Shown: positions 55,101-58,191 of the stretch, piece by piece
Layout of the letters: the number at the start of each line of letters is the position of its first letter
How positions within the stretch are numbered: position 1 is the first letter of the stretch
Source of the DNA: Apoda limacodes
Lineage: Eukaryota; Arthropoda; Insecta; Lepidoptera; Limacodidae
Assembly (NCBI GenBank): GCA_946406115.1
Contig: OX291549.1
Span: forward strand, 23,335,901 to 23,399,900
Length of the DNA: 64,000 nt
Direction: 5' to 3'
Position numbers and translations under genes: made by a program
The notes under the pieces: generated by a model
What the model was told of the DNA's origin: nothing
The model's input: only the letters and a program-made list of their open reading frames with translations
Databases searched by the model: none

Positions 55101-57983
55101 GTTTATTACATGGGTGAGCCTTTCCTATTTATTTTTAGACTTCAAAAAAAAGACCTTACCTCCTTTTTTTATTAAAAATGTGCATAATTTTAGTTTAAAT
55201 TTAAGAGTGCTTGGCCTAGAACGCGAAACGAAGCATTCTACTATGATCATAGGATTAATAAGCAGAACTTTGGCTCTTTAATCTTAGAGTGCTGTTAATT
55301 ACATAGGTACTTACTTGACCGAATGAGAAAATAACATTTTCTTTCATATTTAAAATAAAGGTAAAATAAGTAAATACTATTAATGTACTAATAAGTATAA
55401 TTTTGTAATTAAATAAAAGAAGGTAGATACGTAAGTACTATTCCAGTTCTATTAATCCATACTAATAATATAAATGCGAAAGTGACTCTGTCTGTCAATC
55501 TAATATCTATTCACGCTTAAAGCGCTAAACCGAATTAGATGAAATTTGGTATGGAGATAATTTGAGTCCCGGGGAAGGTTATATCCCGAAAAATTAAAGT
55601 TTCCGCCGGAATAACTATAACTGAGCGTAACCGAACTATAGCTACCGCTATAGCAAACCTAACTAGAATAATTAAGGGGTTCACTTAAAAATCTCACCTA
55701 GATAACCAAATTTAGGGTGGATGAAGCCCCTGGCAAAAGCTAGTAAAAGATATACTATAATGTATGGCAAAAAGTTCACTCGATGATTATTTATTTTATG
55801 AAGGCATACAATTTTTTTTAGGTACTTACCCTGTTATTAAATAATATTTTAAATTGTCCTTGTTCTACTTATGCGTAGATAAGGTTCAAATTGGAAGACG
55901 AATCGATTTTGGTCAAAATCCAAACAGTCCATTTGGGAGAAATCGCGGACCAGTCATTAAATTGATTCAAACTAAAAATGTTAAAAGTAATGTAACTCCT
56001 GCCTAATTGCCATAAATATTTACTGCAGCTTGTAAGCATCCATAAATGTGTTAATTGAACACTAAAAAGGTTTTGTTTAGGAAAACTAAAGACAAGGAAG
56101 TCCATAAACAACTCTTTAACAACGCTCTAAAGAAAAAAGTATTATGTGACTTTCTTTAAATTTTCTTATATTTAAGAATTATGTACCTTTACACCAGAGT
56201 ATTTAATTGACCTAATTTACTCTTATGCTTTTATGCATGTATGATAAGGTCATTTTGCCTTTGTCAAAATTGAGCTTATTGAGATAGTAATTAAATTAAT
56301 AACTGTATTTCTGCGACATATATTTTATATCTTTGGTTAATAGTTGTGACCAAATAATTGGGGAAAAATAAAATTACATACAAACACAGGGCGTACCCTA
56401 AGTACTTTGTATTTATTATAAACCTTAAATCACACTTAATTATAGACGGTAAAACGTCAACAATCATTTTGGTTCCAATATTATCACCTTACAAAGGTAA
56501 TCCGTACACGGGTTCTGTACATAACGTAGGGTTCCAACAGGAAAAGATTTTGCTAAATTCATCCCCTAAAAGGTAAAATAGGGATTGGAAGTTTGTATGA
56601 AAATCAGTAATTTTTTAAGTTCAATCCATTAAAATTGATAAATAATGACGGCTTTTTCTAAAATCATTTTCTTAGGGGGTAAAATTGGGCATGATACTTT
56701 TTATAGGAATCTGGTTATTTTTGTATAATTTTCATTTAATTTCTGTCGCAAATTAAGAATGACATGTTTCAGCATTTTTTTAAAATCATCTAAGTTGGGT
56801 TAATATAGGGGTATGCAACTTGTTATGAGAATCCGACTGTAAAGCTAAATAAAACACATTACATCTCTCCTAAGTTTGTTGGAGATTTTAAGAAAGAAAG
56901 TTCATAAATATGACTTCAAAACTTACATATTATAATGAATTTCGCACAATGCTTTCTTAGTAGAGCCAAAGCCCATACGCCATAAGTAAAAAAACCTATA
57001 TTCACAAGTGTCTTTGTCATCGGATAAGGCTATGCGTCAATAAAAGAGTCAGCCAAATATATAAATGTACCTACTCTGTGTCAGTCAGGTCATGTAATCC
57101 AACTAAGGGTGCATTCCAAATCGCAACGAGGAAGTAAAAAAAAATGGTTTTGGGACGCCCGGGGTAGAGTAATTTTCCAACTGTCAAGTTGAATTCTTTA
57201 CACTGCCATAGAAAAGGTTGAAATTCACTCCTGTCAGTGTAAAAATTAACTGCCAAACACTCGTTCCAGAACGGGTTGATTTTTCAACTTTACCATGCGA
57301 TAATTACTCGGCGTGATTTGGTTATAACCTAATATAATAAGAGCGAAGTTTATTACTCTATAACAACTGCAATTTGACTGAAATCTGATATGGAGACAGT
57401 TTATATTGACTGGAAAATTCAAAAGTTTCCGCAGTAATATCCTTAATCGAATTTCTATATCCTATAGCAAATTTACTTACCTCACTTTAATCGAGGAGTT
57501 ACCCTAAGAATCCCACGCTGAAAACCATTTTAGCACGTGCAAAGCCGCAGGGTAAAGCTAGTTTCGTTTGTATAGAAAACATTATCTGAACGAGTAAAAA
57601 TATAGAACATAATCTTAGAACCTGTTCATTTCTACTGTCTTTAATAAGTGGGCTGGATCGCGCTTCGAATACCACGATTAATATTACAAGTGCAGCAAAA
57701 TAGATTTTAATGCTAGCTAAGGTTTTAGGTCAGATATTTCTACTGTTGGACATTTTAATGGTTGGACAATTCATAAGTAATTTTTGAACAATTGGTCATT
57801 TTTTTAGGACATTACTGGTGCGAAAAACATTAACATACCTGGACTGGGTGAGTAGTAAACCACAAAAACAACTGCAATAGACAGAAGAACCACTACAGCG
57901 CCTTTTTGCAAAGACATAATCATGTAATTGGGCTTATTTATCTTAACACTGCTATCGTCAACTATTTTCTTTTCGTCTTCCAT
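24776..57983 (-). CDS. MCORP: multicopper oxidase-related protein (MCORP), five exons
   Basis: The joined exons 57983-57839, 51273-51174, 49353-48281, 34690-34511 and 25146-24776 give 1869 nt, 622 residues plus stop. All junctions have GT/AG and the phases agree. ATG 57983 is the first ATG after an in-frame TAA. Residues 1-27 are charged and 28-44 form one membrane segment (signal anchor). The Cys-rich insect MCO motif follows (NCDRQC; SKSCGNC). Three cupredoxin domains follow. Copper motifs: HWR at 145-147 (normally HxH), HAH at 189-191, YIFHLH at 505-510 (normally HPxHxH), RDERSTH at 578-584 (normally HCHxxxH). Five of eleven ligands are lost, including the type-1 Cys (Asp579), so laccase or ferroxidase activity is not expected. 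This pattern is known for insect MCORP, reported as needed for viability and ovary development in Tribolium. A diverged active enzyme is unlikely. Confidence 0.85.
25490..25645 (+). repeat. LINE 3'-end fragment followed by a dispersed repeat
   Basis: GGTTCGGCAATGCGCAAGTG and GGAGTTGCAAGCGTCTATGG at 25501-25555 match the C-terminus of the CR1-like LINE at 40170-40225. The following 25563-25645 segment is the repeat also found at 4145-4260. It lies in MCORP intron 4. Confidence 0.55.
26460..26640 (-). repeat. GGTTCCGTA-family repeat, truncated
   Basis: It starts with AATCGGCCAAGTGCGAGTCG and GACTCGACC, continues with ATCACGTTTGTTGTTGGGCT and TTATAGCGGCAACAAAAATA, and stops at a LINE tail near 26640. 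The same order is seen at 37740-38150. MCORP intron 4. Confidence 0.65.
26641..26800 (-). repeat. LINE 3' end with CAAA-rich tail
   Basis: CTCAAACTCAAATCAAACTTT followed by AACACTTTTGAATCGTCAA and GCCAAAAAGAGCTGGCAAGA parallels the 3' end at 44880-45060. On the minus strand this is the tail and 3' UTR of a LINE. No coding part remains. Confidence 0.6.
27060..27290 (+). repeat. Helitron-like non-autonomous element
   Basis: AATATTATAAATGCAAAAGT is followed by TCTGTTACCTTTTCACGGTG, AAACCACTGTACCGATC, ATGAAATTTGGCATGCAG and TTTGAGTCCCGGAAAAG. This is the 5' half of the common family also seen at 55460-55745. It lies in MCORP intron 4. Confidence 0.65.
27545..27935 (+). pseudogene. two LINE reverse-transcriptase fragments
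   Basis: The first part (27572-27760) reads SLKRLQHFLPIETKIMQAQT and LLIPLLDYTDVCY, the thumb region of a jockey/CR1-like reverse transcriptase. The second (27780-27915) reads KAKAQRAGLRGVRICLRTTK and ASYVYLGTEVPL, resembling the YLG block after the catalytic core of an RTE-like LINE. The two appear to come from different elements. They are followed directly by the 5S-containing repeat at 27940. MCORP intron 4. Confidence 0.55.
27940..28096 (+). repeat. 5S rRNA-containing repeat, copy B
   Basis: AAGTTAAGCAACGACGGGCT, then TGATCAGTCATTGGAAGGGT and GATTGC (27952-27995) follow the 3' half of insect 5S rRNA and cover the A-box, intermediate element and C-box positions. Then come GTTTGTGTTCGTAAATTACG and the tail GGAACCCACGG..CTCACACTTGACCG. 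It lies in MCORP intron 4. Confidence 0.75.
28097..28947. other. MCORP intron 4, unassigned
   Basis: No coding region. The 28125-28370 part (GACCGACCTTCCGTGCGGTC, then GGCTGGCGAGCCGAGCTGGC) is GC-richer and may be a repeat of unknown family. Confidence 0.35.
28948..28993. repeat. 23-bp tandem duplication
   Basis: ACTGCTTGTATAATGAGATG plus TGT is present twice in direct succession in MCORP intron 4. Confidence 0.85.
29035..29215 (+). pseudogene. CR1-like LINE C-terminal fragment
   Basis: CGCACCGCTCGTGATCGGCA, then GAAATTCATCTT, GCGAACGCTTAGGTAG and CCAAGGTTTTATC match the LINE coding end at 39985-40140 (HRTADHRQGIHSH; LLRTLGFWNELPAKVF). No open frame is kept. Confidence 0.6.
29890..29985 (-). 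repeat. tRNA-derived SINE head
   Basis: The minus strand shows a tRNA-like order: TGGCGTAAGTGGTAGGTCGG with GGTTCCAGGCTTAATTCC as a B-box-like segment. The stems are not intact, so it is a SINE remnant. It lies in MCORP intron 4. Confidence 0.5.
30505..30955 (+). repeat. AGGGTACCGTAG repeat with inverted ends
   Basis: It opens with TTTTTAGGGTACCGTAGCCA and closes with ATACGGTACCCTAAGTCCT, so the first and last 11 bases are inverted copies. The family matches the GGTTCCGTA repeats. MCORP intron 4. Confidence 0.55.
31190..31540 (+). repeat. Helitron-like element fragments
   Basis: Two adjacent pieces, TTGGATTTCAACAGCAACTT and TATGGGATTCTGACGGCAAC, are followed by TCCGCGGGAACTTTTGATTT and GTAGCCTATGTCCCTGTCTC. 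These are in the order of the Helitron-like family at 4310-4615. MCORP intron 4. Confidence 0.5.
31541..32484. other. MCORP intron 4, AT-rich, nothing recognised
   Basis: No coding or clear repeat structure beyond a TATG-rich run near 32070. Confidence 0.45.
32485..32700 (+). pseudogene. LINE post-RT fragment
   Basis: RRYGGLGGVDILAIQLSFIC and CNAKFKEAS resemble the (G)GRG...N/ALQ block that follows the reverse transcriptase in R4-like LINEs (compare RKWGGRGFLNAKNLH at 23120-23170). It is opposite in strand and more diverged. MCORP intron 4. Confidence 0.45.
32701..33080 (+). repeat. GGACCGTAGACCTTAG repeat
   Basis: GACCTTGCTTCATGTCAAAT, AACGGGAAGTAGCCCCATGG and GGACCGTAGACCTTAGTATT, then GACAGACAGACTGACAGACG, recur in the same order at 58650-59205 and partly at 47395-47560. 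The end CTTTTGAGGAGCCCTAAAAA corresponds to the AACCCTAAAAA end of the GGTTCCGTA repeats. Confidence 0.6.
33081..34510. repeat. MCORP intron 4, repeat-rich, no gene
   Basis: Segments such as GGGGTAAAATATGGGACCGA (33229) and GACCACTTTCCGTCTCCGTC (33432) look like pieces of a dispersed lepidopteran repeat, also hinted at 56560-56700. The 115-codon minus-strand frame at 33550-33897 falls in this AT-rich repeat and has no domain I recognise. The rest is plain intron. Confidence 0.35.
34511..34690 (-). CDS. MCORP: MCORP exon 4
   Basis: The acceptor TTTTGCAG and donor CAG/GTATGT bound a 180-nt exon for residues 440-500. HRFTYPASPLLTQGVDVDPH and ECVHVKNVPLHSTVEVIMF match the segment that precedes the third copper motif in insect multicopper oxidases. 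The phase is 2 on entry and 1 on exit, matching exons 3 and 5. Confidence 0.88.
34691..35940. other. MCORP intron 3, part; GC-rich repeat with hairpin
   Basis: No gene. A GC-rich patch at 35740-35900 contains a perfect hairpin: GGCCCCAC (35777-35784), loop CCTA, GTGGGGCC (35789-35796). The open frames across this patch on both strands are probably a by-product of its composition. Confidence 0.4.
35941..36038. repeat. 49-bp tandem duplication
   Basis: TGCA(A/T)CCTAGATTCAACTT through GTAAGTCTAGAAGGCCT is present twice with a period of 49 bases and almost no differences. It lies in MCORP intron 3 and must be recent. Confidence 0.9.
36039..37739. other. MCORP intron 3, mostly unassigned
   Basis: A tRNA-like SINE remnant (minus strand) lies at 36785-36870 with GAGGTTCGAGCTACGC as a possible B box. 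A GGTTCGGTA-like fragment is at 36990-37080. A LINE-tail-like AAGGACAAAAACTTTATTG is at 37080-37110. No coding sequence. Confidence 0.4.
37740..38165 (-). repeat. GGTTCCGTA-family repeat, near-complete copy
   Basis: It starts with AATCGGCCAAGTGCGAATCG and passes through AAATCACGTTTGTTGTATGG (twice, indicating an internal duplication at 37810 and 37958). It then shows TTATAGCGGCAACAGAAATA and GACGGACGGACGAACGGACG, and ends with AGTAATAGGGTTCCGC at 38149. MCORP intron 3. Confidence 0.7.
38166..38939. other. MCORP intron 3, nothing recognised
   Basis: AT-rich, no exon-like or element-like structure seen. Confidence 0.45.
38960..40280 (+). pseudogene. CR1-like LINE, 5'-truncated ORF2 with 3' end
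   Basis: The frame at 39112 reads SLDIAKAFDRVWHRGLLSKL, a reverse-transcriptase palm block with the first catalytic Asp. SSLSGKRIRAVVDGSCSD follows, then DGVP and GSVLSATLFLLHINDML after a stop. The expected catalytic YADD is spoiled (HCYEETVLETL, about 39380). A frame from 39587 continues with FKRLGVLNRAKQYFTSGQRL, PHTENCCHLWAGAP and RTLGFWNELPAKVFF, and ends ASIHGLQ at 40225. The 3' end GACCGCTTACCATCAGG.. CACCTTAGTGGTATAAAAAAA is the well-known lepidopteran CR1-like terminus. It is dead by several stops. It lies in MCORP intron 3, on the opposite strand to the gene. Confidence 0.75.
40281..41095. other. MCORP intron 3, nothing recognised
   Basis: No exon-like sequence on the minus strand and no clear element. 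Confidence 0.45.
41100..41540. repeat. GC-richer block, probable transposon fragment
   Basis: Base composition rises over 41120-41480. Short stop-free stretches exist on both strands but none carries a domain I recognise. The block starts and ends abruptly within AT-rich intron DNA. Confidence 0.35.
41541..43839. other. MCORP intron 3, AT-rich
   Basis: No exon. A solo ACGGCCAAGTGTGTG tail fragment is at 42423. A less AT-rich stretch at 43280-43445 (AAGTAGACCGTGGTACTTGT; GCAGCTACTGATGTTACATC) is of unknown nature. Confidence 0.4.
43840..44260 (-). pseudogene. coding-like relic of unknown origin
   Basis: On the minus strand one frame reads KEWMPVPSIEVPDPAFRLDV and VKVPEMIATSEIQN, then a stop. 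In the same frame an ATG follows with CLNEVCTITLEGKLNSKQEL and RIHTLCRKMAHGSSQIAVQY. An overlapping frame reads YYHIRGQAELETRIKNTYIM and PKNGSWIFTNSSAIPVP, which is just as protein-like. Both are rich in polar residues unlike neighbouring AT-driven frames. I do not recognise the family. It could be a processed pseudogene or an element ORF with frameshifts. Confidence 0.35.
44261..44879. other. MCORP intron 3, nothing recognised
   Basis: AT-rich DNA without a visible gene or element. Confidence 0.45.
44880..45855 (-). pseudogene. jockey/CR1-like LINE, 3' part
   Basis: Reading minus strand, TMGVPQGSILVPFLFLIYIN and DLPYHV precede a frameshift. The catalytic FADD box follows (45745-45734), with FADDTSLLLKVKRRQTCC, and then the block FLGITLDDKLKWGPHINKLA at 45550-45480. 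The 3' UTR extends to 44880, ending in a CAAAGT-type tail (AAAGTCAAAGTCAAA on the plus strand). A related tail is at 26641-26800. The 5' side is cut off by a small TIR element at 45859. MCORP intron 3. Confidence 0.7.
45859..45970. repeat. about 112-bp MITE with inverted ends
   Basis: The left arm TTAACTATAAGCAGCCGGAA + CTCATTTTA and the right arm GAAATGAGTCCCGTCTGCAG + CTTATAGTTTA are inverted copies of each other with small gaps. The element abuts the broken 5' edge of the LINE. Its superfamily is not clear. Confidence 0.6.
46290..46345 (+). repeat. solo GGTTCCGTA-family tail
   Basis: GTACGAAACCCTAGGTGTGC followed by CGCAATTGGCCGGTTTTTTT is the 3' tail shared by the GGTTCCGTA and 5S repeats. 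No body was found upstream. Confidence 0.5.
46590..47330 (+). pseudogene. LINE reverse transcriptase C-terminal half
   Basis: LSSLHVGCHIDGICLNNISY precedes ADH, where the catalytic YADD is expected, so the second Asp is lost. CEKYAASHGLVYNVVKSK follows. After a frameshift, VDQFKYLGHWVTFDLRDNKD, ANMIARRFARCSREI and VQYNKTFRVLMGLPRRCSAS with WMFAEARVDCFYATMSNW continue to about 47285. This is an abundant lepidopteran LINE, here 5'-truncated and dead. MCORP intron 3, opposite strand. Confidence 0.7.
47395..47560 (+). repeat. GGACCGTAGACCTTAG repeat, short copy
   Basis: GGGACCGTGGACCTTAGTAT, GACAGACAGATGGACATACA and AGTGATCCTATAAAAGTTTA parallel 32930-33070 and 59045-59180. MCORP intron 3. Confidence 0.55.
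47561..48280. other. MCORP intron 3, end
   Basis: Plain intron up to the exon 3 donor (minus strand GTAAGT at 48280-48275). No element recognised. Confidence 0.45.
48281..49353 (-). CDS. MCORP: MCORP exon 3 (first and second cupredoxin domains)
   Basis: The 1073-nt exon begins after CCACAG and ends at ATTG/GTAAGT. It encodes residues 82-440. Visible landmarks are SCGNC, SVNRALPAPALHVCENDIL, LTMHWRGQPQKE (second His of the first copper motif replaced by Arg147), FMDGAPMLTQCP, GTHMYHAHSA (second motif intact), DGLAGALIVR, and in the second domain TIFISEWGHS and LINGKGKTPL. The low-copper-ligand but otherwise conserved framework argues for a protein kept by selection and not a pseudogene. Confidence 0.92.
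49440..50650 (-). pseudogene. jockey-like LINE, 3' part, in MCORP intron 2
   Basis: The minus strand frame at 50646-50212 carries NVLTINLTKTTYLTYSL and STQIKYLGVYIDNHLNWKRH, the thumb-side YLGV..D..LNW block of a jockey-like reverse transcriptase. A second frame (50245-49856) reads FRPFRYPTVQLYKDCETLTV, KMCQTQGSLAARHHKLIGS and ends at 49856. The 3' UTR runs to a TTATTATTATTATAT tail at about 49440. One frameshift near 50230 and the 5' truncation make it dead. The frame otherwise being open suggests a fairly young copy. Confidence 0.68.
50651..51173. other. MCORP intron 2, remainder
   Basis: No element or exon seen; ends at the exon 2 donor (minus-strand GTAAGT, 51173-51168). Confidence 0.45.
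51174..51273 (-). CDS. MCORP: MCORP exon 2 (Cys-rich region)
   Basis: A 100-nt exon between acceptor TTACAG and donor AGCAA/GTAAGT. It encodes YFENCDRQCNELDWPMICRV and KLVVEVYKTLS, the conserved Cys-rich start of the insect multicopper oxidase ectodomain. The phases (1 in, 2 out) join exons 1 and 3 without a frame break. Confidence 0.88.
51476..51745. repeat. 32-bp minisatellite, about 8 copies
   Basis: The unit contains ATTTCTTAGTGTTCCGTCAC followed by ATTTTTACTGCA. Positions of TTCCGTC/TGCCGTC repeat every 32 bases over about 270 bases, with point differences between units (AGTGTTCC, TATTGTGCC, AGTGTGCC). The array is in MCORP intron 1, about 200 bases upstream of exon 2. The minus-strand and plus-strand open frames here are by-products. 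Confidence 0.88.
51965..52140 (+). repeat. Helitron-like or SINE-like fragment
   Basis: CTAGCTGTTCATTTACTGTT, GCTATCAAATGCAAAAAAGA and GAGATTAGCGCGTTCAATCA with AACAAACAAACAAAC and TTTAGCTTTATTATAG follow the order of another common lepidopteran short repeat. MCORP intron 1. Confidence 0.5.
52385..52780 (-). repeat. 5S rRNA-containing repeat, copy C
   Basis: On the minus strand CAAAGTTAAGCAACGTCGGA, CTTGGTCAGTAAATAGATGG and GTGACCGCT (52538-52490) follow 5S rRNA, including its internal promoter region. It is followed by the tail TACGGAACC..CGACTCGCACTTGGCCGGTT (52440-52391). Upstream of the 5S part lies a second, inverted CCGGTCAAATGAGAG segment (52670) and a body shared with copy D up to about 52780. 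It also has a 32-bp perfect palindrome absent from copy D. MCORP intron 1. Confidence 0.78.
52571..52602. repeat. perfect 32-bp palindrome
   Basis: TTTCGCTTAGTAATAG at 52571-52586 is followed with no spacer by its exact reverse complement at 52587-52602. It lies inside 5S repeat copy C. Confidence 0.95.
52781..53880. other. MCORP intron 1, part
   Basis: No exon. A LINE- or SINE-tail-like segment (AACACATCGGAGTACATGTA; CAGCCCACCACTTTAAGCGG) lies at 53095-53180. The rest is unassigned. Confidence 0.4.
53885..54310 (-). repeat. GGTTCCGTA-family copies
   Basis: One end, GGACAGACAGACGGACAGAC then GACTACGGAACCCTAAAAA, is at 53925-54000. A second partial copy runs from GGGGTTCCGTAGAATAAG (54052) to AAGGGTTCCGTTTTCCCATT (54281). 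MCORP intron 1. Confidence 0.55.
54640..55050 (+). pseudogene. RTE-like LINE C-terminus and 3' tail
   Basis: In one frame, FTDALTQALKLKWKWAGHIS and DNRWTIQTTRWKGPTGKRSV, GRPHSRWSDDIIQIAGKDW and ESWKKMEEAFTQKGIHIS end in TAA at about 54921. This W-rich block (W.GH..R..DNRWT...W.P..GKR..GRP..RW.DDI) is the C-terminus of RTE-type ORF2. A short 3' UTR ends in a TATTATTATTATAT tail near 55045. The copy is heavily 5'-truncated, but the surviving frame is intact, so it is young. MCORP intron 1, opposite strand. Confidence 0.72.
55460..55745 (+). repeat. Helitron-like non-autonomous element, near full length
   Basis: It begins CATACTAATAATATAAATGC and runs through CACGCTTAAAGCGCTAAACC, GATGAAATTTGGTATGGAGA and TTTGAGTCCCGGGGAAGG. 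It ends GCCCCTGGCAAAAGCTAGT. The terminal CTAGT and lack of inverted repeats fit a Helitron 3' end. It is about 285 bp, without coding capacity, in MCORP intron 1. Confidence 0.7.
55746..57325. other. MCORP intron 1, part
   Basis: No exon. CCCCTAAAAGGTAAAATAGG with GGAAGTTTGTATGAAAATCA (56564-56610) resembles the repeat at 33220-33330. No other structure. Confidence 0.4.
57326..57565 (+). repeat. Helitron-like non-autonomous element, diverged
   Basis: TATAATAAGAGCGAAGTTTA, CTGAAATCTGATATGGAGAC, AAAGTTTCCGCAGTAATATC and the end AAGCCGCAGGGTAAAGCTAG follow the order of the copy at 55460-55745. It lies close to exon 1 of MCORP, in intron 1. Confidence 0.6.
57839..57983 (-). CDS. MCORP: MCORP exon 1 (N-terminal signal anchor)
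   Basis: ATG 57983 follows CCGAAA, with an in-frame TAA six codons upstream. The exon encodes MEDEKKIVDDSSVKINK, then a hydrophobic stretch (AVVVLLSIAVVFVVYY, about residues 29-44) and SPSP before the donor CCAG/GTATGT. No signal-peptidase-like site is obvious, and the charged leader suggests a type II membrane orientation. The junction with exon 2 is in phase, but the long intron leaves room for an alternative first exon. Confidence 0.75.
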
Positions 57984-58191
57984 TTTCGGCAAATCCCTTT
58001 ATTTCCACAACACAACACTGCATTAACAATACGAATTTCGTAAAATATTAAAATTGAACACTTAAAATTAACATGTTTCTCTCATTATTATGAATGATAA
58101 CGTGTTTTTTGATATTTGTATTTCGAGTTTGATTACGAGTGTTGGATGGGTAAAAGGCGCACTCTAAACGCGCGACTTCGCGGTTGCAACA
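57984..58191. promoter_or_regulatory. candidate bidirectional promoter
   Basis: The 208 bases between the MCORP start (57983, minus) and the ATG of the divergent candidate gene (58192, plus) hold no repeat. The half nearest 58192 has a CpG-containing patch (AAACGCGCGACTTCGCGG). If both genes are real, this short space must hold both 5' UTRs and core promoters. No clear TATA box was seen. Confidence 0.4.

Noticed and set aside
57984..57992. An earlier MCORP start at 57992 (MPKMEDEKK)
   Set aside because: The codon at 57992 is TTG, not ATG. The first ATG after the in-frame TAA is at 57983.
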